64,000 nt of DNA. It comes from JAAYLC01 sp035654795 (lineage in GTDB: Bacteria > Bacteroidota > Bacteroidia > Flavobacteriales > Flavobacteriaceae). Below, piece by piece: positions 33,018-41,583 of this stretch (position 1 is the stretch's first letter; every line of letters starts with the position of its first letter). The position numbers were made by a program, and so were the translations under genes. The notes beneath the pieces are model-generated. The model saw only the letters and a list, made by a program, of their open reading frames with translations. It was not told the DNA's origin and ran no database searches. Where the stretch lies: the NCBI GenBank assembly GCA_035654795.1, contig DASRWC010000048.1:62001-126000 (forward strand). Direction: 5' to 3'.

Positions 33018-33280
33018 CTCTTTTGAATACGAAACTGCCAAAAATTATAAGGAATTCAAATTCTCTCTTTTAATAGGAGCAACAGGTTTTTTCCGATAGG
33101 AAATTCCATCAAATTTTCCGGAAGTTATTAACAAATTGATTTGTATCAGGCTTTAAATTTTTGACTTTCAGTGGACTATAATTAGATTATCCGGGAGTGT
33201 CATATTAATAAGTTTCTCATGAAACCTTTTTCACCGGCTGCGAGATTCTTTAATTTTCTTAACAAAATCCTTCCGTCTAA

Positions 33281-34903
33281 ATGATAAGTCGTTTTTTACT
33301 TCTGATTCTTGTTTCTCTAACACTCTTTCCGGCCACAGCTCAGTCTGAAAAAGAGTTCTCTCAATCCAAACATATCTACATTAGAGGAAAATCAGTATTG
33401 GCAGGAAACAATCTCCTGGGGCACCACGCCACTAAACCGATGATGAAGGATGAAGTGCCGAACGACGCCGTTAAAATGAAATATATCGATGTAGATAATG
33501 ACAAAAGAACGTTTAGTTCGAGTGAGGCCGTTATTTCTAATGTTCCTAACGAGGCAAAAGTGGTTTACGCAGCATTATACTGGACCGCTCTTTATCCCTA
33601 TGAAAAGGGAGTGCTGAAAACCTCCGGAGGAAAAGCAAAATTTGTATCTAAAGGCGATCGTGAAAATGCTATTGAAAATGTTTTTTTTAAACTTCCCGGG
33701 GAAAATTATCAAGAAATAAAAGGTGAAATCTTAAAAGACGGATTTGGAGAAGAAAATTTTATAGAGACTTCACCCTATGTATGTCGTGCCGATGTTACGG
33801 AACTGTTCAAAAAACGCAAATCAGTAAACGGAACTTATACCGTGGCCAATGTCAGGGCAGCAGAAGGACGTGTTTCCGGAGGCGGATCAGCCGGATGGGT
33901 TTTGTATGTGGTTTATGAAGATGAAAAAGAAAGCCTGAAATATTTCACCTCTTATGACGGATTAGTCGAAATCAATAAACAGGTTGTTGATTTGGATTTT
34001 ACCGGATTCAAAGGGAAACAAGAAGGAAAAATAAATGCTATGCTTGGAATAGGAGCCTTGGAAGGAGACAGAAAAATTCCAACAGATCAATTGCTCTTGT
34101 TTAGCGATAAAAGTGGAGAGTTTGTACCGATGAGCAATTCTCTGCGTGAGGAAAAAAACTTTTTTATAAGCTCCATTACATTTGGTGATAAAGTTTATGC
34201 CGATAGAAATCCGAATAGCACCAATACTCTTGGTTTTGATCTTTTAACCATGGATGTACCCAATAGCAGTTCGCGGTTTTTTGACAGAAACACTACGAAA
34301 ACAACACTCCGTTTCCAAACCAGAAACGACAGATTCTATTTGTTCTTTGTGTCATTTGAAGTGGATATGGATCCGGAATACTTGGAGAACCTGCTGGCAA
34401 ATGCCACTGATGATAAAATCATAATCCAAAAGACAGAGGAAGAGGAGGGTGTGCTGCCGGGAAAAAACAAAGAGGAGAAGCCGGCAAAGGATAATGAAGA
34501 ATCTGCTCTTGCGCCCGGTTCCAAATTGCATCTGGTAAACGGAAAAAGAAAAGATCGATACCCCAATTTATCGGCTGTAGAAGAAGCAGCTGTCAGAGAA
34601 GATATTCTGTCACAAGAGAATCGAACCATTCCTGGAATGGCTTCCGGTTATTATTTGGTGACAAACGTTTTCGCAATACCGGAAAATGCAAGAAGATGGA
34701 CAGAATTTCTGATTAGAAAAGAATTTAAGCCCGCCACCTTTATAAATCCGGAAAATAACTGGGAATATATCTACACCGGGGCATTTGATTCTTTTGAAGA
34801 AGGATTTGAAGTATGGAAATCTCATCAAGACAAAGAATATTTCGTGGGCTTGTGGTTGATGAAGGTCAATGTATATTCTACTGATGTAGCCGAGGCCAAT
34901 TGA
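33281..34903 (+). CDS. secreted protein: adhesin-like N-terminal domain plus SPOR-like C-terminus
   Basis: 540 aa. Signal peptide of 20 residues ending PATAQ. Residues about 30-365 resemble a domain I recall from very large flavobacterial surface proteins: VVYAALYWTALYPYEKG, DVTELFKKRKSVNGTYTVANV and GGSAGWVLYVVYEDE. An acidic low-complexity linker (about 375-415) follows. The C-terminal about 90 residues (GYYLVTNVFAIPENARRW ... YIYTGAFDSFEEGFEVW) resemble a SPOR fold, which binds denuded peptidoglycan. The combination is a guess from motif resemblance. The stop codon abuts that of the convergent rnhA gene with no gap. Confidence 0.65.
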   Translation: MISRFLLLILVSLTLFPATAQSEKEFSQSKHIYIRGKSVLAGNNLLGHHATKPMMKDEVPNDAVKMKYIDVDNDKRTFSSSEAVISNVPNEAKVVYAALYWTALYPYEKGVLKTSGGKAKFVSKGDRENAIENVFFKLPGENYQEIKGEILKDGFGEENFIETSPYVCRADVTELFKKRKSVNGTYTVANVRAAEGRVSGGGSAGWVLYVVYEDEKESLKYFTSYDGLVEINKQVVDLDFTGFKGKQEGKINAMLGIGALEGDRKIPTDQLLLFSDKSGEFVPMSNSLREEKNFFISSITFGDKVYADRNPNSTNTLGFDLLTMDVPNSSSRFFDRNTTKTTLRFQTRNDRFYLFFVSFEVDMDPEYLENLLANATDDKIIIQKTEEEEGVLPGKNKEEKPAKDNEESALAPGSKLHLVNGKRKDRYPNLSAVEEAAVREDILSQENRTIPGMASGYYLVTNVFAIPENARRWTEFLIRKEFKPATFINPENNWEYIYTGAFDSFEEGFEVWKSHQDKEYFVGLWLMKVNVYSTDVAEAN

Positions 34904-35536
34904 TCATTTTCTTCCGAAGTCAGCAGGAATTTCTCCCCAGGCCTGTGTTTCCCACTTCACGATTTTTGTGGTATAGGTATTTGACTGAAGCCATTTCTCT
35001 GCCCTGGAGATCAATTCAAATAGAATCTGATTCTTAGTTGTCGGCTGCAATTTTGTTCTGCACTTTTTCTGCTTTACCCAGCCCATAGCTATTTTAGAAT
35101 CTGTGTATAGAATCCTATCGCTCTTTTTGTTTTTTAAAAATGCAAGCCCGTGAACAATAGCAAGAAATTCTCCCACATTATTGGTCCCCTGTTGAAAAGG
35201 TCCTTGATGAAATAATTGTCGCCCGGTCTGTGTATCTACTCCCCGGTATTCCATAAGACCCGGATTTCCACTTGAAGCGGCATCCACGGAAATGGAGTAG
35301 AGATTGGGTTCTCCAATTAAATTTAAAGCCGATTTTGTCAATGTTTTTTTTGAAGTTCGGCCCTTACAGTCAGAATACTCTTTACTATAGGCCACTTCTG
35401 CCTCTTCTTTTGTTTCAAAACTCATATACTGAGCTCCGCTCACACCGGAAATAGCTTTTTTACAAGCATCCCAAGAAGTGAAAATACCCGTAGGATTCCC
35501 AAACCACACTACATAATACTTCTTTTTCTTTGCCAT
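34904..35536 (-). CDS. rnhA: ribonuclease H with viroplasmin-type N-domain
   Basis: 210 aa. The N-terminal hybrid-binding (caulimovirus viroplasmin-like) domain, about 1-55, reads KYYVVWFGNPTGIFTSWDACKKAISG and so matches eukaryotic-type RNase H1. The RNase H domain, about 75-210, keeps all four acidic positions: D in SVDAASSGNPG, E in NNVGEFLAI, D in LYTDSKIA and D in IPADFGRK. It removes RNA from RNA-DNA hybrids. Its ATG directly follows the purN stop codon (TAGATG), so translation is probably coupled. Confidence 0.93.
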   Translation of the reverse strand: MAKKKKYYVVWFGNPTGIFTSWDACKKAISGVSGAQYMSFETKEEAEVAYSKEYSDCKGRTSKKTLTKSALNLIGEPNLYSISVDAASSGNPGLMEYRGVDTQTGRQLFHQGPFQQGTNNVGEFLAIVHGLAFLKNKKSDRILYTDSKIAMGWVKQKKCRTKLQPTTKNQILFELISRAEKWLQSNTYTTKIVKWETQAWGEIPADFGRK

Positions 35537-36115
35537 CTAATTCTGATTAGGAGCGGTAAGTAATTCCTCAATGACACGTGGAAACCATTCATATTCCAGC
35601 CGATGAATTTTATTTGCCAAGGACTCAGCGGTATCCTCTGAGGTAAGGGTCACAGATTTTTGAAAAATGATGGCACCTTCGTCATATTCTTCATTTACAA
35701 AATGAATACTTATCCCGCTCTCGGTTTCTTTGGCATCTACAACAGCTTGATGAACAAAATTGCCATACATCCCTTTGCCACCGTATTTTGGAAGAAGAGC
35801 CGGATGAATATTGATCACTTTGTTCGGAAAATGACGTAAGATATGATCAGGGAATTTTAGCAGAAAACCTGCCAGAACAATCAGATCCGGATTGATTTTT
35901 ATCAATGTCTCGGCCACCCCCTTTTCGTCCAATAATTCATTTTTTGTAAACGATTTTGCAGGTATATTCAATTTTTGTGCCCGCTCCAGAACCTTTGCAT
36001 CGGCTTTATTAGACAAAATTAAAACAACCTCTGCAACGGGACGTTGTCTAAAATAGGTGACAATGTTTTCGGCATTGGTTCCACTTCCGGAAGCAAAAAT
36101 TACAATCTTTTTCAT
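35537..36115 (-). CDS. purN: phosphoribosylglycinamide formyltransferase
   Basis: 192 aa enzyme transferring a formyl group from 10-formyl-THF to GAR, the third step of purine synthesis. The motifs are intact: phosphate-binding ASGSGTNAENI, the catalytic Asn-His region in KVINIHPALLPKYGGKGMYG, and ETESGISIHFVNEEYDEGAII with the catalytic Asp. The promoter lies unusually far upstream (36302-36309), leaving a leader of about 180 nt in which I see no ORF or strong fold. Confidence 0.95.
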   Translation of the reverse strand: MKKIVIFASGSGTNAENIVTYFRQRPVAEVVLILSNKADAKVLERAQKLNIPAKSFTKNELLDEKGVAETLIKINPDLIVLAGFLLKFPDHILRHFPNKVINIHPALLPKYGGKGMYGNFVHQAVVDAKETESGISIHFVNEEYDEGAIIFQKSVTLTSEDTAESLANKIHRLEYEWFPRVIEELLTAPNQN

Positions 36116-36301
36116 GAAAGAATTTTATTCGAAACTAATATAGAAAATACGGTCTGTATCAGGGCTTGATGCAATTTATAAAAAACTTGAGACCATTCAA
36201 GAACACCTTTTTATTACGGAAAGTTAGCTATTTTGAAATTAAACCTTATCTTCGAATTTATTGGCTAACTGCCTTGCACGTAAAAATGATATTCAAGAGC
36301 G

Positions 36302-36309
36302 CAAAGGTA
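36302..36309 (-). promoter_or_regulatory. -7 element, probable purN promoter
   Basis: The minus strand reads TACCTTTG, a perfect TAnnTTTG, but 186 bp upstream of the purN ATG. It is divergent from, and close to, the acpP promoter. Confidence 0.4.
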
Positions 36310-36327
36310 CATTTTAAGGTTTAGCTG

Positions 36328-36356
36328 TTGTTTTCAATGAAAATATTTTATTTTTG
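36328..36356 (+). promoter_or_regulatory. promoter of acpP-fabF-rnc
   Basis: TTG (36328-36330), 18 nt, then TATTTTTG (36349-36356). The predicted start near 36362 leaves a leader of about 27 nt. Confidence 0.6.
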
Positions 36357-36388
36357 CCGATTATAATTCAATTAAAAAAATTAAGATT

Positions 36389-36622
36389 ATGTCAGACATT
36401 GCATCACGAGTAAAAGCGATTATCGTAGACAAATTAGGTGTAGACGAGAACGAAGTAGTAAATGACGCGAGCTTCACGAATGACCTTGGAGCAGACTCTT
36501 TAGATACGGTAGAGCTTATTATGGAGTTCGAAAAAGAATTCGATATCCAGATTCCGGACGACCAAGCAGAAAACATCGCCACTGTTGGTCAAGCAATCAG
36601 TTATATAGAAGCTGCAAAATAA
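36389..36622 (+). CDS. acpP: acyl carrier protein
   Basis: 77 aa, strongly acidic. The phosphopantetheine attachment serine is S37 in GADSLDTVEL. It carries growing acyl chains in type II fatty acid synthesis. The next gene, fabF, begins 10 bp later, the standard acpP-fabF arrangement, and the unit continues into rnc. Confidence 0.98.
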   Translation: MSDIASRVKAIIVDKLGVDENEVVNDASFTNDLGADSLDTVELIMEFEKEFDIQIPDDQAENIATVGQAISYIEAAK

Positions 36623-36632
36623 CAAATTTTCA

Positions 36633-37886
36633 ATGAAGCTAAAGCGAGTTGTAGTTACTGGTCTTGGTGCTCTGACCCCCATTGGAAACAATATTCAAGA
36701 GTATTGGGAAGGACTTGTTAATGGGAAAAGCGGAAGCGCACCCATTACATATTTTGATACATCTAAGTTTAAAACCAAATTCGCTTGCGAGTTGAAAAAT
36801 TATAATCCGGAGGACTATTTCGACAGAAAAGAAGCCCGGAAATTGGATCGGTTTGCGCAATATGCTCTTATTTCTTCAGATGAGGCCATAGCTGACTCTG
36901 GAATAGACCTGACACAGGTTGATAAATTCCGAGTGGGTGTGATTTGGGGTGCAGGAATTGGAGGATTGCAAACTTTTCAAGATGAAGTACAAAACTTTGT
37001 AGAAGGGGACGGAACACCGCGTTTCAACCCCTTCTTTATTCCAAAAATGATTGCAGACATTGCCCCCGGAAATATATCTATTAAACACGGATTTATGGGG
37101 CCCAATTATACCACAGTCTCTGCCTGTGCATCAGCCGCAAATGCAATGATTGATGCGCTCAATTACATCCGCTTAGGATATTGCGACGTCATTGTAACAG
37201 GTGGAAGTGAGGCTGCGGTAACAATTGCCGGAATGGGTGGGTTTAACGCAATGCACGCACTTTCAACCAGAAACGAAAGTCCCGAAACTGCATCAAGACC
37301 TTTTGATGCCACAAGAGACGGATTCGTTTTAGGGGAAGGCGCCGGATGTCTTATTTTGGAAGAATATGAACACGCCGTAAAACGCGGAGCCAAAATATAT
37401 GCCGAAGTTGTTGGAGGAGGAATGAGTAGCGACGCTTACCACATGACTGCCCCGCATCCTGAAGGATTGGGAGTAGAACGCGTTATGAGAAACTGCCTGC
37501 GGGATGCCAATATGAGCCCGGATGATGTGGACCATATCAATACCCACGGAACCTCAACGCCACTGGGAGATGTGGCTGAACTGAAAGCTATTTCAAACGT
37601 TTTCGGGGCACATACCAATGATATCAATATCAATTCAACAAAATCCATGACCGGCCACTTGTTGGGAGCAGCCGGAGCAGTGGAAGCTATTGCATCAATC
37701 CTTGCCATTACTCACAGTGTCGTTCCCCCCACCATTAACCACACTACTGTGGATGAAAACATTGATCCGTCTTTAAATCTTACGCTCAATAAGGCGCAGA
37801 AAAGAGAGGTTAATGTGGCAATGAGCAATACTTTTGGATTTGGAGGTCATAACGCTTGTCTTCTTTTTAAAAAATTAGACGCCTAA
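36633..37886 (+). CDS. fabF: beta-ketoacyl-ACP synthase II
   Basis: 417 aa condensing enzyme that elongates acyl-ACP with malonyl-ACP. The Cys-His-His triad is readable: C165 in TVSACASAAN, His in NTHGTSTPLGD and His in KSMTGHLLGAAG. The N-terminus KRVVVTGLGALTPIGNN is typical. It is between acpP and rnc, with short gaps on both sides. Confidence 0.98.
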   Translation: MKLKRVVVTGLGALTPIGNNIQEYWEGLVNGKSGSAPITYFDTSKFKTKFACELKNYNPEDYFDRKEARKLDRFAQYALISSDEAIADSGIDLTQVDKFRVGVIWGAGIGGLQTFQDEVQNFVEGDGTPRFNPFFIPKMIADIAPGNISIKHGFMGPNYTTVSACASAANAMIDALNYIRLGYCDVIVTGGSEAAVTIAGMGGFNAMHALSTRNESPETASRPFDATRDGFVLGEGAGCLILEEYEHAVKRGAKIYAEVVGGGMSSDAYHMTAPHPEGLGVERVMRNCLRDANMSPDDVDHINTHGTSTPLGDVAELKAISNVFGAHTNDININSTKSMTGHLLGAAGAVEAIASILAITHSVVPPTINHTTVDENIDPSLNLTLNKAQKREVNVAMSNTFGFGGHNACLLFKKLDA

Positions 37887-37892
37887 GAATGA

Positions 37893-38654
37893 ATGCCTTC
37901 TTTTAAAAACATATTTTCTTCTCGACCTGAAAAAGAAGAGGAGTTTTATAATGCACTAAAGAAAATCCTTGGTTTTAAACCTAAGGATTTGTCTATTTAT
38001 AGAACTGCCTTTACACATAGGTCCATGAATGAAAAATCAAATGGCATACCACAAAATTACGAGCGGTTGGAATTTCTGGGAGATGCCATGCTTGGAGCCG
38101 TTATTGCTGCATACCTCTACAAAAAAGTTCCGGAAGGAGATGAAGGATATCTCACCAAAATGCGAAGTAAAGTAGTGAGTCGCGAACATCTGAACGAACT
38201 GGGGAAAGACTTGAACTTAATGAAATTTCTAAAAAGTGGTGTTCCGGAACAGAAGTTTGGAGGAAACATTTATGGCAATATGTTTGAATCCTTGGTCGGC
38301 GCTATTTACCTGGATAGAGGAATTAATTACTGCGAAAAATTTATTCATAAGAGAGTTATTAAACCATACGTAGATATCAAAAAACTTGAAGGTAAAATTA
38401 TTAGCTACAAAAGTCTTTTGATTGAATGGTGCCAAAAAGAAAAAATTTCCTTCAACTTCGATGTGTATGAAGATACAGGAAAAGATGAACAACGACATTT
38501 TGCAGTGAAATTAAATATGAACGGAGAAGTGGTAGCAAAAGCTAGAGCCACTTCAAAGAAAAAAGCAGAAGAACTTGCTGCAAAAAGAGCGTTCTACAAA
38601 TTTCAAATCCAGATGAAACCCAAAAAGAAAGGGCAGGGAAACGGCAACGTATAA
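37893..38654 (+). CDS. rnc: ribonuclease III
   Basis: 253 aa double-strand RNA endonuclease for rRNA and mRNA processing. The RNase III signature is NYERLEFLGDAMLG (about 50-63), with a second acidic cluster in GNMFESLVGAIYLDRG. The double-stranded RNA-binding domain covers about 170-240 (SYKSLLIEWCQKEK ... ATSKKKAEELAAKRAF). The ATG at 37893 is 6 bp after fabF; another ATG at 37889 is out of frame. Confidence 0.97.
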   Translation: MPSFKNIFSSRPEKEEEFYNALKKILGFKPKDLSIYRTAFTHRSMNEKSNGIPQNYERLEFLGDAMLGAVIAAYLYKKVPEGDEGYLTKMRSKVVSREHLNELGKDLNLMKFLKSGVPEQKFGGNIYGNMFESLVGAIYLDRGINYCEKFIHKRVIKPYVDIKKLEGKIISYKSLLIEWCQKEKISFNFDVYEDTGKDEQRHFAVKLNMNGEVVAKARATSKKKAEELAAKRAFYKFQIQMKPKKKGQGNGNV

Positions 38655-38698
38655 CCTTTCTTAACCCGGGCTTAATATAAGATCCGGCTTTTCTTCCT

Positions 38699-38706
38699 TA
38701 TTTTTG
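38699..38706 (+). promoter_or_regulatory. -7 element before the IPExxxVDY-pyk unit
   Basis: TATTTTTG, 51 bp before the ATG at 38758 and inside a longer open frame that begins at 38704, so that longer frame is not the real start. Confidence 0.45.
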
Positions 38707-38757
38707 CAACGGAATATTGATAAGTGTCATATTCTTTTCCGAATAATTCTGATAAAT

Positions 38758-39237
38758 ATGCACCACAAATTTGCAATTGATGATTTTTTAGAAGAAGATT
38801 ATGACTTGATTGCTTTACATTCAAGTGAAGAGGATTACCGGCTGGCTTATCTGTTAAACAAAAATCTGAACCTCTCACTGTTTAGAAAAAAGTATGATTT
38901 GGATTTCACTATTCAACAAGCTGTGTATCACTTCTCATTGTTTGAATATGAAGATAAAAAGAAGCATATCCTATATCACCTCATTGCAAACAAAACTGAA
39001 GGCCTAAAAGAGGAACAAGAGCCCATAAACAAAGCTTCTTTGTTTCATGCAAGACCGGAGAGAAGATTTTTGGTGTCGGAATTGAAATGTGATTATCTAC
39101 TAAAATTAACATCGGAAAACGGACGTATTCCAAAAAGAGAAATCATCAACCAAATTAATGGTATAAAACAAGTAATTTCTGCATATTCCGTAGAAGTCGA
39201 AAACTTAAAATCACGAAATAATTTAATATTTGATTAA
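38758..39237 (+). CDS. IPExxxVDY family protein
   Basis: 159 aa from the ATG at 38758 (MHHKFAIDDF). It belongs to a family named for a motif near its C-terminal half; here that site reads LVSELKCDYLLKL, keeping the SE...DY part. No catalytic motif, signal peptide or membrane helix is visible. Its stop codon is directly followed by the ATG of pyruvate kinase, which is its usual neighbour in Flavobacteriia. This suggests a role connected with pyruvate kinase or translational coupling, but no function is known. Confidence 0.85.
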   Translation: MHHKFAIDDFLEEDYDLIALHSSEEDYRLAYLLNKNLNLSLFRKKYDLDFTIQQAVYHFSLFEYEDKKKHILYHLIANKTEGLKEEQEPINKASLFHARPERRFLVSELKCDYLLKLTSENGRIPKREIINQINGIKQVISAYSVEVENLKSRNNLIFD

Positions 39238-40668
39238 ATGCTAACAACAAAAAGAACAAAAATAGTGGCCACGTTAGGACCGGCTACTTCATCCCCTGAT
39301 GTTCTGAGAGAGATGATAAAGAGCGGCGTGGATGTGTTTCGTGTCAATTTTTCTCACGCCAATTATGACACTGTAAAACAAAATATTCAAATGATTCGAT
39401 CCATTTCAGAATCTTTGAATCAACATATAGCAATCCTTGCAGATCTTCAGGGGCCCAAACTACGTGTTGGAGTCATGAAAGAAGAAGTGGTAGTATATCC
39501 GGGAGATGAGATCAAATTCATTACCGGAAAAGAATTTGTGGGAACCTCGGAAGAAATCTACATGAACTACAAAAGTTTCGCAAAAGACGTAAAGGAAGGA
39601 GAAAGGATTCTTCTGGACGATGGGAAACTGATTTTTGAAGTGCTCAACACAAACAAAAAAGACACGGTAAAAGCTAAAGTTATCCAAGGTGGTTCATTGC
39701 GATCTAAAAAAGGTGTGAACCTTCCAAATACAGATATTTCACTTCCCGCCCTTACAAAAAAAGACGTAAAAGATGCCCTGTTTGCTATTGAACAAGAAGT
39801 GGATTGGATTGCCCTATCCTTTGTGCGGAAAGCTTCTGATTTGAAAGAACTACAAGAAGTTATCCAACAAAATGCGGAGTATAAAATTCCGATCATCGCA
39901 AAAATTGAAAAACCCGAAGCAGTCCATAATATTGATGAAATAGTGGCGCATTGTGACGGACTCATGGTGGCTAGAGGAGATTTAGGAGTAGAAGTGCCGG
40001 CAGAAGAAGTGCCATTAATTCAAAAACATCTGGTACACAAAGCAAAAAGAGCCAGAATACCTGTGATTATCGCCACACAGATGATGGAAACCATGATTAC
40101 TTCCCTTACACCCACGAGAGCTGAAGTGAATGACGTGGCAAACTCAGTGATGGATGGGGCAGATGCTGTTATGCTTTCGGGGGAAACATCTATAGGTAAT
40201 TATCCGGTAGCAGTGATAAAAACGATGTGTAGGATTCTTAAAAGTGTGGAAAATTCCGAATTAATTCGCGTACCCGAAGAACCGCCAAAAACAAAAACAA
40301 AACGTTATATCACCAAGTCAATCTGTTTTCATGCCGCACATATGGCCGACGAAATACAGGCAAAAGCAATCTGTACACTCACAAATAGCGGATATACGGC
40401 TTTCCAAATTTCGGCATGGAGACCTTCAGCTTTTATACTGGCTTTTACTTCAAATAAAAGAATACTCGCCCGGCTAAACCTGCTTTGGGGAGTGAAAGCT
40501 TTTTACTACGATCGTTTTGTAAGTACAGATGATACCGTGGATGATGTCAATAAAATTGCAGAAAAAAGAGGCTATGTTCAAAAAGGAGACTATCTCATCA
40601 ACCTTGCTGCAATGCCCATTTCCGATAAAGGAATGGTCAACACCTTAAGGGTAACACAGGTAAAATAA
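39238..40668 (+). CDS. pyk: pyruvate kinase
   Basis: 476 aa glycolytic enzyme converting phosphoenolpyruvate and ADP to pyruvate and ATP. Motifs: TKIVATLGPATSSPD at the N-terminus, the B domain at about 75-170, the catalytic lysine region IIAKIEKPEAVHNIDE and MVARGDLGVEVPAEEVP, and SVMDGADAVMLSGETSIGNYP. The C-terminal domain covers about 345-476. It has no gap to the upstream gene and a single base to the convergent xth stop codon. Confidence 0.97.
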   Translation: MLTTKRTKIVATLGPATSSPDVLREMIKSGVDVFRVNFSHANYDTVKQNIQMIRSISESLNQHIAILADLQGPKLRVGVMKEEVVVYPGDEIKFITGKEFVGTSEEIYMNYKSFAKDVKEGERILLDDGKLIFEVLNTNKKDTVKAKVIQGGSLRSKKGVNLPNTDISLPALTKKDVKDALFAIEQEVDWIALSFVRKASDLKELQEVIQQNAEYKIPIIAKIEKPEAVHNIDEIVAHCDGLMVARGDLGVEVPAEEVPLIQKHLVHKAKRARIPVIIATQMMETMITSLTPTRAEVNDVANSVMDGADAVMLSGETSIGNYPVAVIKTMCRILKSVENSELIRVPEEPPKTKTKRYITKSICFHAAHMADEIQAKAICTLTNSGYTAFQISAWRPSAFILAFTSNKRILARLNLLWGVKAFYYDRFVSTDDTVDDVNKIAEKRGYVQKGDYLINLAAMPISDKGMVNTLRVTQVK

Positions 40669-40669
40669 T

Positions 40670-41440
40670 TCAGAACTCCAGTTCCACCAGATGCGGACAA
40701 TGATCACTGTGCATGGCATCAGGAAGTATAACGGCACGGCGTAACTGAGATTGAAGAGAATCGGCTACTAAATTGTAGTCGATTCGCCACCCTTTGTTGT
40801 TTGCGCGCGCATTGGCCCGATAACTCCACCAGGTGTATTGATGCGGTTCCTTATTGAAATGTCTGAAACTGTCAATAAACCCGCTCTTCATAAAATTATC
40901 CAGCCACTCCCGCTCTACCGGCAAAAATCCGGAAACTTTCGCATTCCTTATGGGATCGTGGATGTCTATGGCTTGATGACAAATATTGTAATCCCCGCAA
41001 AGAATCAAATCAGGAATGTCCTGTTTTAAACTGTCAATGTAAAGCTGAAAATCGGCCATATATGTTAGCTTATGCTCTAAACGATCCATGTTTGTTCCGC
41101 TGGGCATATAAAGACTCATAACTGAAAAATCATCAAAATCCAATCGCAAATTCCGCCCCTCCCGATCCATATACTCTATACCGGTGCCATATTCAATATG
41201 ATTCGGTTTGATCTTAGATAAAACGGCCACGCCACTGTATCCTTTTTTAACAGCACTAAACCAATAATGATAAGGATATCCGGCTTTTTCTATAGCATCT
41301 ATCTCTACTTGATCAAAATGGGCTTTCGTCTCTTGAAGACAAATGATATCCGGATTGGCAGCTTTTAACCAGTCAATAAATCCTTTCCTCATGGCAGCAC
41401 GAATGCCATTCACATTGTAAGAGATGATTTTTACTTTCAT
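40670..41440 (-). CDS. xth: exodeoxyribonuclease III
   Basis: 256 aa AP endonuclease/3'-exonuclease of base-excision repair. The EEP-fold motifs are: SYNVNGIRAA, the metal ligand Glu in CLQETKAH, SGVAVLSK, the catalytic GDYNICHQAIDIHDP, and the C-terminal MHSDHCPHLVEL. The ATG at 41440 (MKVKIISYN) is chosen over an upstream codon at 41452. Confidence 0.94.
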   Translation of the reverse strand: MKVKIISYNVNGIRAAMRKGFIDWLKAANPDIICLQETKAHFDQVEIDAIEKAGYPYHYWFSAVKKGYSGVAVLSKIKPNHIEYGTGIEYMDREGRNLRLDFDDFSVMSLYMPSGTNMDRLEHKLTYMADFQLYIDSLKQDIPDLILCGDYNICHQAIDIHDPIRNAKVSGFLPVEREWLDNFMKSGFIDSFRHFNKEPHQYTWWSYRANARANNKGWRIDYNLVADSLQSQLRRAVILPDAMHSDHCPHLVELEF

Positions 41441-41520
41441 AAGATTGAGCACAAAACGGGCAATATAAAAATATTTAGCATTACGAAATGAAGCAACGAA
41501 TATATTGTGTTGCTAATGGC

Positions 41521-41528
41521 TATTTTTG
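41521..41528 (+). promoter_or_regulatory. -7 element before the large outer-membrane protein gene
   Basis: TATTTTTG, 55 bp before the ATG at 41584. No TTTG at normal distance upstream. Confidence 0.45.
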
Positions 41529-41583
41529 AGGGTTTTTCTACCTGCAATTAAAATAAAGTGCAACGTATCGAGTTTTGTTGTTG

